From positions 258,203-322,202 of the forward strand of contig RHPI01000260.1 of assembly GCA_009103225.1 (NCBI GenBank): a stretch of 64,000 bases of DNA, read 5' to 3'. Under the pieces are notes generated by a model, which saw only the letters and a list, made by a program, of their open reading frames with translations, made no database searches and was not told the DNA's origin. The translations under genes were made by a program, and so were the position numbers. Numbering within the stretch: position 1 is the first letter of the stretch; every line of letters starts with the position of its first letter. Below are positions 1-11,599 of the stretch, in pieces. Source of the DNA: Chlorokybus atmophyticus (lineage: Eukaryota > Streptophyta > Chlorokybophyceae > Chlorokybales > Chlorokybaceae).

Positions 1-6
1 GCGGCG

Positions 7-1106
7 ATGGCACTGGCGGCGGCAGTGGCGGTGGTGGGAACAGCTGCGCGGCCGTTGTCGGTGGCCTCGTCTGGGCGCCCGCAGTCAGCCCGCCGGCCAG
101 CGCCAAGCGCTCGCTTGCAGCAGTCTAGCGGCAGCTTCACGCCGTCGTTGCGGCTGCCGCTACAGCGGCGGCGACAACAGCAGGAGAAGCGCAGCTGCAG
201 AGCAGTTGCGGCAGGCGAGCCTCAGCCTGGTAAGTTAGCGTGCTTGAATGCCACATGCAAGTAGACCGAGTTGCATGCTTTGCTGCGGTGTGCTCCATTG
301 GTGTACACAAGCGGCCTCCAGGGTTTATTTCTGTTTTGGAATCCATCGGAGCTTGCTTATCGCGATTCATCGCAGGGTTGACATCTGAGCTGAAAGAAGC
401 GCTAGATGACTTCATTGCCAAGAACAAGGTCGTTTTGTTCATGAAGGGCACGCGCGAGTTCCCGCAATGCGGATTCAGCAACACCTGCGTGCAGATATTA
501 AACATCATGGGTGCGCCCTATGAAACCGTGAACATCCTAGAAGACGAGACCCTGCGCCAGGTATGCTTCACGGGTTTATGTGCTGTGGGAGTTCTTTGTT
601 GCATCACAACAACAGCAGAGGCCTTTGCGTGGCCACTTGCACATGCATGCATCCGCTTGGTCGCTGCATGTTGCTCCAATGCTGGACAGACAGTCACCAA
701 GCAATTGACTTTGTCAATTGTCCAAAGGTCACGACAGCTTGTATACACTATGAGGAGTAGACTCTCTTGAGTAGCGGAACACGACCTCAATTAGCGACTG
801 CCAGCATGATGCGGCTGTGGGAGTGCTGATACATGCTGCATTGCTTGCGCACAGGGGATGAAAATGTACTCGAGTTGGCCCACTTTCCCCCAAGTTTACA
901 TTGATGGCGAGTTTATTGGTGGCTGTGACATCTTGATTGGTAAGTGTAACATGCATTCAATCAGCATGTGCGCGATATGTGTATGCTATGCCCAGGCCTG
1001 ATGGTTCAGGGCACTACGGTGTTTTCGCCCCACTGACAACCGGTATGCAGAGTCTTACCAAAGCGGTGAGCTCAAAGAGATGCTGGAAAGGGCGACAGTG
1101 TCATAG
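7..1106 (+). CDS. Plastid monothiol (CGFS) glutaredoxin, GRXS14/CXIP1-like
   Basis: Four exons (7-229, 376-560, 855-939, 1051-1106) join in phase to 182 residues. Residues 1 to about 70 are rich in Ala, Ser and Arg and look like a plastid transit peptide. The mature part opens with [19 protein letters not shown], then [17 protein letters not shown] with the diagnostic CGFS active site, and [19 protein letters not shown] with the TFPQ and GGCD glutathione-binding motifs. It ends [13 protein letters not shown]. Class II monothiol glutaredoxins of this type hold a [2Fe-2S] cluster between two subunits with two glutathiones, and act as Fe-S carriers in the stroma. Introns are GT-AG. The first ATG at 7 sits almost at the window edge, so an earlier in-frame start cannot be excluded. 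The family call is very secure; plastid location is inferred from the leader. Confidence 0.93.
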
Positions 1107-2062
1107 ATTGTTGGTATCTCATGTTATAGCACTCTTAACCTGGCAGGACAGCGCAAACTATCTACTGTATAGACGGCAACCTAGCTTGCAACCTCCACCT
1201 AGCTATCGATTTGTGCATGTGTATTTCGCTTGCAACAGGCATTGTATTGTCTTTGTTGGATGTTTTACACGCACCATCCACTCTTGTAAAGTCAGTGTTT
1301 GCTCGCATGCAATATGCTTGCAAGAATTACTCTACGAGCCATGGCCAGAGATTGAGCGTGTGGGCCAGGTACTGCACGTGTACATATAGGTACACATAGG
1401 GATCACATAAGGGCTGCGCTAGGCATGCTCAATGAGTATGTAGAAAATGTGCAATGTGATGCATGAGTGCAAGCACGCAAGGCAAACAACGTAACACCAA
1501 GCACATTATTAGGCGGGGGCCAAGACAGAGTTGTTTAAGCAACCCAGTTGCATGCAGACCCTAGGACTATAAGTGCACTACGCTCTCAGGCAGCAAGAGC
1601 ATCAGAGGATAGTAGCGTGACCACCTGCAGAGGGCACGGACGCAGCAGAGGAAGAGGTGAGGGGCGTGGTGCTTGAAGGATGTAGCATGCACGACTCTGA
1701 CTTGGACGACAACTGCTTGGCCCCCTCCCGCAAAAATGCCGCCGCCAGCCCTTAAGTCAGCTGTTCCGGTCCTACCAAAGCCACCTGCACGCAATCTCAC
1801 AAAGACCCAAGCAGGCACTGCAGCTGAAGCATGCATTTTAAGACAAGCATGCCGTTTATGACTGCTGGGCAACTAATAGAATAGACTCATAGTATGGTGG
1901 TCATGAGTGCCATGGCAGTTAGCCAGCAGGATATCACGTTACATCACCATCAATCCCAACACAACCACATAGCCCTGTGACATACATGCGAGCATGTGCT
2001 GCTGCTTCTCCCCACACTCATTCACCTCTCACTTACATGACTTACATGTTTGTTGTTAATGG
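1107..2062. other. Gene-free stretch, nothing recognised
   Basis: Short ORFs only, with no recognisable domain and no coherent splice pattern on either strand. A pyrimidine-poor, T/A-containing spacer follows the glutaredoxin stop. It probably contains the glutaredoxin 3' UTR. Confidence 0.4.
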
Positions 2063-3014
2063 CTATGCCCTCTCACGCACAGCATCACAATGTGAGCATA
2101 CCAAGTTGAACAGGTGCTGGTAGGTGGTGTCATACACGTCCTGGTCTATTGTACATCCATCATCGTAGTTTAGCAATGAGGGCGCTCTTGAGTACCCCTC
2201 GCGTTGCATTGCATTTAGCAATGCGGCCATATTACCCAAGGAAATGAGCTCTGTAAGCACTCAAGCGCAAAAAGCGTATTCACTGGGACACAACCACCCC
2301 CAACTAAGCCTAAGATGCAATGTTGGTTTTTTAAGTGCGGAGCATGTCTCCACGGGATACCCGCAAACGGGAGATTGATTAGCTTGGAGTAGACCCATGC
2401 CATCAGCTTGAGACAATGTCATGTGCAAGACATCAATGGAGCTACCAAGTGCTATATTAGCGTCACTTGTGGGCAAATGCCTCCACCTAAAGTGGTCCCC
2501 CCGCTCATACATGACATCAGCAGACTTAGGGCAGTCTATGACAAGGACATCATCCACATACCTCCATACCGACATGCACCACTTGGCTAGAAGTTCCGTG
2601 AGGCCTTGTGCCCTGGGAGCACGGACGAATGTAAGTCCTTTTGGCCCAGATAGAAATTTGCGAGATAAACCCCTGCGTTGTTGCCCATAAGAATCCATAT
2701 GGCTTGTTAATGCAACTGGTCTCCTGCAGTGCTGACATAGAGGTTACATAGCAAGTACTCCAAGAGAGTCGTGTTGCGTTTGCATTTCATGTTGGGAGAC
2801 TCGAGTAGGAGTTGTGTTACATGTACATGTCAGTTTTCTTATTGCCCGAATGTGTTGCACAGAATGGGCAGGTGACTGTTGGACAATAGTATGTCGAGTG
2901 TAACAATTGGGGCCCGACCACTAGGCTATGATAGTAAAAGACACTACCATAAGTGAGGTCTGTCACAATTTTATCCCAGTTCATGACATCGAGCGCACCA
3001 ATGCTTGTTGCCAA
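2063..3014 (-). mobile_element. Decayed reverse-transcriptase retroelement
   Basis: Several broken minus-strand frames run in the same direction. The frame at 2261-2698 carries SVWRYVDDVLVIDCPKS, a convincing RT palm box (YVDD), preceded by a finger-like stretch (FLSGPKGLTFVRAPRAQG) and followed by a diverged thumb region. Frame changes near 2260 (LECLQSS) and 2700 separate it from a downstream fragment (2063-2260, NYDDGCTIDQDVYDTTYQH) and an upstream fragment (2817-3014, LTYGSVFYYHSLVVG followed by CPTVTCPFC). No LTR, endonuclease or RNase H is visible. The upstream fragment has a second, oppositely oriented relic at about 15.72 kb. I cannot assign it to a class (non-LTR, Penelope-like or other). 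It is inactive as it stands. Confidence 0.6.
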
Positions 3015-4900
3015 TCAGGTTGCCATCCACACAATCTTGCAAATGATTTGAATGAGGTTAAAGGCCTCTCTCTCTCTCTCTCTCACTTGTGCGCACGCGC
3101 GCGTTATGGCTATACAACAGTATATTATTCATCATAATTATATTTCGCATGTTACCTATAGAATCCAATGCATTTACGACATACAAATAGTGGTAAATTA
3201 TAATCATCAACCCGCACCACTTGCTTGATTGTTTTTATGAAATACAAGTGTGTGCTAAGCAATTGTTATCTCCAATTACATGTTCAGCATGCGTGACCTG
3301 TTATAATAACAGCGCGTGCATACATAGTTGAATCTATACACAAAAGTGCGTATTCGGTTTGGTTATTTACGGCATTAGTAACTTAAACTATTGCTGATGG
3401 ATAAGCCATCTCGAATCGTTATGTGTATAATATTGTAACGTTTTTGCGGCTGACATTCGCAGCATATACCAAAAGTTGTGCAAGCATATGCCTATGTATG
3501 TGCATGCTCACTATTCAATTGCGCGATTATGCGCATAGCATGCCATAGTTTTTCATAAGTGAGATTTCAGAGCTTGCAATTGTCAAATTATTTTCGTATT
3601 GAAGTCTTCAATCATTGAAGTATTCTGACTTCAAATTGCTAGTTAAATCTCGCACTAAATATAAACGTATCAAATGTTGATATTATTAATTTATATATTA
3701 ACTTTTACTTCTACGCCACTTTATATAATACAGTGATAAATTGCAAACATCACCTATGCATGAAATACTTATGCTTCACATGTTGTGCACATTGTGATAT
3801 GAAGGGTCAAGTTTTAATACTCATTTAAGGGTGCAGATTTGCAAACCTATGTTGTAATAAATACCACGATAACACTGGTGATCAAAGTTCGACAAAAACC
3901 ATGTAGTGCCAAGATGGATAATAAATGCAAAAAACTGAAAATAATACTACTATCCAGCATGCTTATAAACCTCGCATTCCCCTCAAAATTGTTCGTCACA
4001 TATAATTGTCTACTATACGTTTACCGAGTTTAAAGTTGTGAGTGTTATTTGGTTGCTATCTACTTCACTTCCTTCGATTAACTTGCAATGCAAGCGCACA
4101 TTTTAACAAAATGAACTATATGGGTTAAATCTCTGCTGTTATACTGTTACCCCCCCCCACCCCCCCCCCACCCCCACTAAATTTACATAACAATAAAGCA
4201 TCAATTCTTTTTTATATCAGTATTAATATTATATATATAAAAATATATATAAATACGTATAGAAATATATATAGAAATATAGTTATGCATTGCCGTTGAA
4301 TTCTACGTAATTACATCACTATAGCAATCATTGATGCAAGTTGAGCCTCAAGTTGTAAGAAGTATTTCTTGGTTTCTTGGCGAGATGACTGTGTACACCA
4401 TGCGACACATGTCACCCATGTGACATCAGTTGTGCCCCACCACTTGAAACGTGGCATGCGTTTACAGGGCGAGCATGTGATTGGAGGGCCTAATTGTTCA
4501 ACCGTGCGATCATGCACGCGTCTTGACCGTTCTCGCTTGGACGGCGCACACTCAAGCAGGACTCATAACTGTCGCAATATCCCATCCCATATTTTCAAAA
4601 ACCTCAGCCGTTGACGTTAGCACATGTCGCAGGCTGTGACTCGCAGCACAGCAAACGACCCCACAGGCAAACAATGCTAGGTGGGACGCCTTAACGAACG
4701 CACGACACGGTAACGTTATCTCGGTCTTGGGGCTTTGTGATTGGATGATACGCGGTCAACTCCTAGGCTAGGTGAAGAAAACCTGCCTCGACAAAGTTTA
4801 TCAAAAACGGTGACAGGCGCAAACCGAGCACGAGAGCAGCGCTGTCGTCGCGGTTACAGCTTGACTACGTAGCGGGTTGGACTCTCGTGCGAAACGGTGT
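3015..4900. other. AT-rich gene-free island with simple repeats
   Basis: The base composition drops sharply compared with the rest of the window. A short (CT)n run lies at about 3065-3085. A C-rich run interrupted by single A lies at about 4150-4176. Alternating AT/ATAT tracts lie at about 4225-4285. No coding signal is seen on either strand. Confidence 0.6.
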
Positions 4901-4917
4901 AAAACTGACCCAGAGGC

Positions 4918-4926
4918 TGTATAAAC
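4918..4926 (+). promoter_or_regulatory. Possible TATA box (TGTATAAAC)
   Basis: TGTATAAAC lies about 420 bp upstream of the ATG of the secreted Cys-rich protein and in its orientation, so it could start a transcript with a long or spliced 5' UTR. It is a single short match and weak on its own. Confidence 0.25.
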
Positions 4927-5342
4927 CGGCCTTCACAGCCACCGTTGATCAGTCAGTGCACTAGCTTCAGAGTTACTACTGCCAAGGTTGACAACACAGT
5001 GGCCGCCGCCGCCGTCGTGTCCTCCGCTGAGGTGACAAGCATTGGGCTGCGAGCTTGACAGGAGAAGCCTGTACTGTGTGGTCCGTCTGTGGAGCGGAGC
5101 GTGTTGGACAGCAGGGCGCAGGTGGGTTAGTTGCTTGCATGGATATGGAGAAAAGGCCGCTTGGTTTGGGGCCACTCTTGTTGTGTTGCTACTCGTGTCA
5201 CGAAGTTGCTGGAAGCTTGCTGCTAAGCGTTGGCTTGAGGGTTGTGCTGTTGTCTGTGCATGCTGTTCGGGCTGTGTGCAATTGGGCTTCGATAGCGTCG
5301 GTAGCTGTGTCTTAGTGCTGCATGCTCACACGCTTGCTGCAG

Positions 5343-7500
5343 ATGGGGAGGCGCGCCAGTGGGCACTGCTGGCTGCTGCTGGCGGTGGTCGCCGTCACAG
5401 CTGCCGTTGCCGCCGCGCAGGTAATGACATAAACCAGCTTGTGTGCAAACGGACTGATTTGCCACCATCAGGGCTGGTACCTGTACCAATTATGTGTCCG
5501 CTTATACAGCGCAATGAGCGCTATGTACAGTATTCTGGAGTTGTTGTGGCCACCTGCATTGTTACTGATCATTGCAATTGGCAACTGCTACGCGTTTGAC
5601 TCGCTGTCTTCATCATGTCAAGCTCAGAGTTGAATGTGTCGCAGAATGTCACGACCCCGGTTGAGTCACCTGTTGTAGCTCCAGTGGTTGCACCAGTAGC
5701 AGCTCCACCACCGCCAAACCCAGCGTGCGATGTCCACCGCAAGTGCTTTGATTGGGCCGTGCCCAACTTCTACACTGGTGTTGGCTACTACTACTATGAC
5801 CCAACATGTGAAATAGGCGGCACCCAGCACTGCGTTGGGTACAATGCCAGTCTTGGGGAACCCGCGGACTGCCGTCTTTGCAAAACTCCCACAGCCAACC
5901 CCAATGGCACATTGCCGCTGTGGTACGATGACAGTGCTTGCTGCCTTTTGTACTTTGCACTGTGCGATAAGTAGCAACTTCAAGCCAATGCGTTGACGTT
6001 GTCCTGTCCTTGCAGCCCTGACTGCGTTTGCCAAAACTACGGTGGCGAGGTCTGCATTCCATACGGTAAACCTGGCACGATGCATGCTACTGCCACACGA
6101 GGTTGCATGTGGTGCTTGGTGTCTTTGTGGTTGTCAGGAGTCATTGTGCAAACACTGCAAGTCAACGACTTTTGTTGCAGACCAAGTGAACTCTACCACC
6201 TTCGACTACCTGAACAAGAACCCTCCCTTCAACGGCACCTTGAACGAGCCTCCGTCCCAGCCGGCACCGCCTGGCGCTGATGACGTCTGCTTCGCAGCCA
6301 CAACCGCTAACACTGCACTGGGTGTCAGCTACCTGGTATGTACTGCTTGCATGCCAGTCTCAAAGGCGTGGTTTGCTGTCACCTCATGACTTTCATTGCC
6401 CAATGCATGCGAGCAGCTTCATCATGCCAATAACTTTGCTCGCTGTTGTTGCAGTACTATGACAGCAACTGCTTGGATGGTGGTCTGTTCTGCACTGGCA
6501 ACAAGGGTTGCCGCCTCTGCAAGCTCAACTTGACGAGCGCCTCAACTACCAGCCGAAGACTGCTGCAGGCGACGGTGGAGTACAGCCAGCCAATCTGCCC
6601 TGGAATTGTCTGCTCTTACTGGCAGGTTGAAGGCTGCCTGCCCTTTGCACCAGGCCGCGCCCCACCCCCGCCAGGTAGGTTTGCAAAAGCCTGGAAGACT
6701 CCGAATTACTAAGCCTAACAAGGCTGCTGGGACCTCTTGATGAATGAGTAACCTGAATTCTGGTGTCTGCAGTGCCCGGCAGTGCTCCTCCGCCGTCAAC
6801 ACGCACCACAGTTCAAACCGTCCTGAGACTGACCGGCCCAGCTGGCAAGCTCATTCCTTTCGATGGAACCAAACAGGGACAATTTGCTGGTGCGGTTGCA
6901 AACATACTGCCTGCCGCTTCTGGTGTCACGTAAGTAGTGCTGTGTATGACAGCTCCTTCGCTCACAATTGGCCTGAGTCGCCTTTGCTGATCAAGCAGCA
7001 TTGGGTGGTTGCAGGCCTACCAACATCGTCGTGATGAATGCAAACACTGTCTCCACCAGCCCCAACGATGTAGTCGATGTGACATTCACAACTTCGGTCC
7101 TGAATGCTCGCGTGTCCACTGTGCAAACAATCCTTCAGCAGAACGGCAACGGCACCAGCGTTGATCTCAAGAACGCTCTCGTTGCAGCAGGCAAGTCCCG
7201 ACGCATTGGTCTTTGGAGCACGATGCTGTGGCTGCGGGACTAATGCATGTTGGCTTTTATTTGCAGGCTTGGATGTCAGCTCTGTGTCCCTGGTGTCAAC
7301 AACCATCGTTGTTCCTGCACCTGCACCAGCACGTGAGTAGCTTGCCGTGGGCTTTGCTGTTGACCTTGCGCATACAATGCATCCAACACCTATGCAATGC
7401 AGCTGGATCCAAGAACTACGCGGAGGCTCACTTTGTGTATGGCGGTGTCGTTTCAAGTTTTGTTGCTATGGTTGCCACTGCCCTGGCTCTTCTGCTATAA
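5343..7500 (+). CDS. Secreted Cys-rich, probably GPI-anchored surface protein
   Basis: Nine exons (5343-5420, 5645-5949, 6016-6065, 6181-6335, 6455-6674, 6773-6929, 7015-7190, 7267-7332, 7403-7500) give 434 residues in perfect phase. Residues 1-26 are a classic signal peptide (LLLAVVAVTAAVAAAQ). A Pro/Val spacer follows, then two copies of a Cys-rich module of the form YY-D-x2-C-x2-GG ... C-R-L-C-K (YYYYDPTCEIGG and YYDSNCLDGG), each followed by a CxC/CxP segment. Between them is the tract SRRLLQA, typical of green algal extracellular proteins. A globular beta-type domain (VLRLTGPAGKLIPFDG ... VDLKNALVAAG) is followed by a short Pro/Ala linker and a hydrophobic tail (VVSSFVAMVATALALLL) ending at the stop, as in GPI-attachment signals. 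The intron after 7190 has a GC donor. There are several N-glycosylation sequons. The function is unknown; a cell-wall or surface role is inferred. Confidence 0.8.
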
Positions 7501-8364
7501 GTCAATTGCTTGATGGTAAGGAAATGTGCTTGCCTTCTTGAGGAGTTGTGGTGCACAGCTCATGGGCACTATTACTACTGCTACTCCAGCTGAACCGCTG
7601 CTTACTCGCGCCCGTTTGCAGGAATAGAATCGGAAGGCTGCACAACCATGTGTCAGCATTGTAGTACAACTCCCAACGTGGGATGACTTTGTAGCAGTAG
7701 TAAGTCCACTTCCCACATCTGGACTGTTGTGCATTTGCAGAGTAGCTCAGCATAAAAAGTAGTAGCTACGCTACTGTTAGTGGCTTTTGTAGGTAGCAGG
7801 ACAAGAACATTGTTAGCAATGTTCTTGTGCATCAGTGCCCTTTTAACAAGTGATGCCATCGTCGTGTTGATCATGGTCACTGCTTCACATGAAATGTGTG
7901 TCATGTCTGCACTGACAGATATCGTATTCACCAAGCAGAGTGTATATATTTTGGTCCGCTAGAGCACGACTTTGTTGCCGATGGATTTAAGGGCTAGTTC
8001 TCTGACGTCAAGTTCACGTCCTGCCTGACTGGTAGTAGGAGGCACTGAGACTGTTTCAGCACCACGTTGTGCATGACTTTGATGTAGCTTGCAAGGGTAA
8101 GTGATGGTGATGCATAGGCATTCCCATATGACAGATGCAGCAAAGCACTTGGACAAGCACACGCGCAAGCTCTGAGCACAGCACAGCAGAATGCGTGCAA
8201 CTACATGCAACGCGGGTGGGGAAGGAGGTGGTAGAGCCAGCACAGCAAGCAACCGACCTGGATTAGGGTAGCCACGGCACCACAGGCAGAAGTCAGGTAG
8301 GCGTGTAGTCTAGCAGGCCATGAAGCAAAGGCAGCAGGTGCAGCGAGGGAGGGAGGGAGGGAGG
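7501..8364. other. Spacer between the surface protein and the gap
   Basis: Contains a 12-bp inverted repeat at 7801-7828 (loop TTAG) and a purine-rich GGGA microsatellite at the gap edge (about 8343-8364). A minus-strand frame ending at 7994 (IKVMHNVVLKQSQC) has some coding character after a possible acceptor near 8098. I cannot identify it or extend it. Confidence 0.35.
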
Positions 8365-8635
8365 NNNNNNNNNNNNNNNNNNNNNNNNNNNNNNNNNNNN
8401 NNNNNNNNNNNNNNNNNNNNNNNNNNNNNNNNNNNNNNNNNNNNNNNNNNNNNNNNNNNNNNNNNNNNNNNNNNNNNNNNNNNNNNNNNNNNNNNNNNNN
8501 NNNNNNNNNNNNNNNNNNNNNNNNNNNNNNNNNNNNNNNNNNNNNNNNNNNNNNNNNNNNNNNNNNNNNNNNNNNNNNNNNNNNNNNNNNNNNNNNNNNN
8601 NNNNNNNNNNNNNNNNNNNNNNNNNNNNNNNNNNN
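8365..8635. other. Assembly gap (N run) inside a GGGA microsatellite
   Basis: An unbroken run of N is flanked on both sides by (GGGA)n on the plus strand (to about 8668 on the right). The gap probably arose because the tetranucleotide array could not be assembled, so its true length is unknown. It may also hold the missing 5' exons of the DCC gene that follows. Confidence 0.95.
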
Positions 8636-8904
8636 GCAGGGAGGGAGGGAGGGAGGGAGGGAGGGAGGGCGAGCGGAGGGTGCTGTGCTGTGTGCTGTGC
8701 ATGTGTTGGAGAAAGCGACAACGGCGGTGTGCATAGCTCTGGGCTAGCCACCACCACGACACCTGCCCCCGTGACAACCTGTCAAATGTGGCGGAGCTCT
8801 TGGCGTGTGGGTGACATGGTGTTACGCAGCTGATGCATGTTAGCTTGGTTGAGTAGTTGTCATGCGTGTTGGTATTCTGGTTGAATCGTGTTGGGGTTGA
8901 TTAG

Positions 8905-9257
8905 TTATACGCTGAGATTCATGCCATCAAGAGCGATGGTACAGTCATAACCAATGTGGAGGTGTTCCGTTCACTGTACGAGCTGGTGGGCCTTGGTTGG
9001 GTGTATGCCATCACCAGGGACAAAGTCGTTGGAGACCTTGCTGAGAGTGTGCACTCGCTGTGGGCCAAGTACCGCATGCAAACTACTGGCAAGGTTGATA
9101 CGATGTTCTGTTCATGACTGGCCATGACTGTGAAGTGACGCAATTGACATGGGTGTATGCATGTTGTGTCTGGCAGGCAGGGGGCTCCACGGATCAAGTG
9201 TTGGCGACGAGGCGGGCGAAGCTTGCTTGCTTGCTCTTTGCTCGACATTTGTCATGA
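8905..9257 (+). CDS. DCC-family thiol-disulfide oxidoreductase (DUF393), C-terminal exons
   Basis: Exon 8905-9093 encodes EIHAIKSDGTVITNVEVFR, then LYELVGLGWVYAITRD and SVHSLWAKYRMQTTGK. Exon 9177-9257 encodes STDQVLATRRAKLACLL and ends at a TGA. This is the C-terminal half of plant and algal DCC proteins, where the order IHAI..DG..V..VEVFR, then LGW, then LWAKYR is characteristic. The N-terminal half, with the DxxCPxC (DCC) redox motif, is not visible upstream. It may lie in the N gap at 8365-8635 or be lost. The donor after 9093 (AAG|GTTGAT) is weak but phase agrees. The family is a thioredoxin-like fold; plant members are plastid or mitochondrial. Completeness is unknown. Confidence 0.72.
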
Positions 9258-9654
9258 TTGGTTATAGCCACACATTAAGCTGGCAAACCTGGTTGTACAG
9301 GAGGGAAGACCAATATGCACAAAGGTACGAGTGTTGCTACTGCAATTGCACACATGCCTAGATTCTGAAACGGACGGACCATAAGCAAGGCAGTAGGGTT
9401 GGTTGTGCATAAGTGCATGATATCCAGTACAAGCCAGTACAGTGCAGTGGTTGTAAGTGACACGGATGGTCAGTTGCCATGTCGCACACCTCTTTAGGCC
9501 TTGCCTTTCGCTCTTCATACTGCGCTCTCCCTCTGCCATAACAACGTTTTCAGCATTCATGCATATGTTAAATCGAGAGCAGCTGAAACAATGAGCGTCC
9601 ATCTCTGCAAATGCAACAATTATGTCACTGTGTGAACATAGTTGAGCATCAGAT

Positions 9655-11590
9655 CTAACATCCGTATAAGAAACTGGCCTGATACCTGATAGGTAGACTG
9701 CAGGGGACTTGGCACGCAGTGCCGACGACACAATGGGCGATCTCGCTGTTGGGACGCGCATTTGTATGTGAGCGCTTGCTGGCCTTCGGTGGTTGGCTGC
9801 AGCATAAAAGACAGGTCATTGCACCGTTGACCACAGACAGACGCTCTAGGCAATGGTGCGCACCATCGAGTTGGGTGACCCGAGCGGTGAGGTCCTCAAA
9901 GCAGTCTTGGAAGATGTCCATGGGCTTCCTCTGCAGCTTCACCTCGCTCTGCACACCATCAATATCTCTGCGAAGCCTGCACAGTGCTTCAGTGTTAGGT
10001 TTCACAAGCGTCAACATTTCTACAATGGTGGGATCAATAACTCAGCTCCATCAACACTACAAGCTACCGTTAGCGGAAGCAAGTTACCTCTGCTCCAGCC
10101 CAGCAAGTGCGTCGCGGGACGAGACGAGTGCCAATGCCATCCGCACCATCTTTCCTTGAGTTTCAAACGACTTGACTCGACTCGAAAACTGCCACAGCAC
10201 CACACGTTACATAGATGCTCAGCCAGCAGGTGAGAGCGAATCCATACGACATAAGCATGTAACTGTGATGGCTAGGCGCACTGATGCATTCAGCAAGCCA
10301 GCAACGAGCAACCTTGCTGAAGCCGTTCGCTATCTGCTGGACCGCAGCTGCTTGTGAGCAGGATGTGTCCACATTAGACAAGAGCAAAGTAAGAAATTGG
10401 CTGGCAGTTACAGTCTATACGCGCCTGACTGACCAGCTGATTCTGCACGCGCTCCAACAGTCATGTTACAAGACGGTCTAGCTGCAATGATGGTGAGGCT
10501 TCTTGGCCCCTGCAGTTGCCACGCAGGTACTTAAGTAGACATATTATGTTGTGCAACCAAGGGTACTTGGCCAGTGTGAACAGGCTGCTTCAAAGTGTCC
10601 TATGTTGAGGGAGCGAGTCTGTTTTTGCTGCGCTGTCATTATCACCTCGCTCGGCCCTCTGGTATGCACACGCAGCTTGTCAGTTCACAGACAAGCGTCG
10701 CTGCCTGTCGTTGCAAGCGTGCGTTTGGTGCTACAAACATGGCTATGTGCATAAACGTACGTCATGCGAAGCGCTGCGCCTCTGTGCTCCATCCTGTTGG
10801 AACCTGCAGCGGTTGCACGTGAGGTGAGACATGCACGGACTCCTTGGATCACCTGTCTGCAACAACTACCATTGCCTTTGACTGTGCCTAGAAAGTGTGG
10901 TTGAAGCCTTCCTGCTTGTCACGCTGGTGGTGGTGATCTTTGCTGCTGTCAGTCACCCTTGCACGCAGCTCGCTTTGCTCCTTCAGGCACGATTGAGTTG
11001 AGCGTTGATGGCATTCCCGATGCTGTCTGGATTTCATACACGTGTACCTCTACAAGAGTCTGCAGCTATTGGACGGTCTACTCTTGCATCTGCTCAAGGA
11101 TGTGCAGGCACTCCACGCTGCGCTGCATCTGCTCGACAGCCCTTGCATCAACAAACCACCAACAAATCACTCGCAACCACAGCTCTAAACACACTTCCGC
11201 ACTGTGCCGCCGGACACTCTCAAGCGCCTCGTCCATCTGCTCCACACGCTCCTGAACGCCACACCCAGTATGCTTCAACAATTAGCAAACAGCGCATTCA
11301 CAAGACTCGACATTGCGGTTGTGTTGGGTCAAGCAGCCAGTGCATGAGTCCATGCAGGACCTACTACTCTGCTGCTGTTGGACGGCCTGGACGTGTTGTG
11401 GCAGCGAGTTACGAATGGCGTGCTCCACGAGAGCATGCAAAGGCCGCGACTGACTCGCCTTCTCGCCCTCCCTCGCGCTCGTCTCATCAGGCGTCCAATC
11501 CAAAGTTGCCGTCAGCGCGTCCTCCACGCGATGGTCGAACTCGTTCAGCTGCGCCGCGTCCAACTACACGAGCAAACCTGTGGGAATAGA
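9655..11590 (-). CDS. Possible coiled-coil protein gene, fragmentary
   Basis: Several minus-strand segments share helical, Glu/Gln/Arg-rich composition and lie in order: 11.57-11.35 kb (LDAAQLNEFDHRVEDALTA), 11.28-11.21 kb (VQERVEQMDEALESVRRH), 11.14-11.08 kb (AVEQMQRSVECLHILEQM), 10.15-10.08 kb (MVRMALALVSSRDALAGLEQ) and 10.02-9.85 kb (LCRLRRDIDGVQSEVKL, then FEDLTARVTQLD). Splice-like sites surround some of them, but I could not join all phases, and both ends are undefined. No named family is recognised. It could be a real multi-exon coiled-coil gene or a decayed one. Confidence 0.35.
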
Positions 11591-11599
11591 CATGGGTGA

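Noticed and set aside
240-770. 176-residue frame across glutaredoxin exon 2
   Set aside because: Both ends are intron read-through; splice sites at 375/376 and 560/561 with phase agreement define the true exon.
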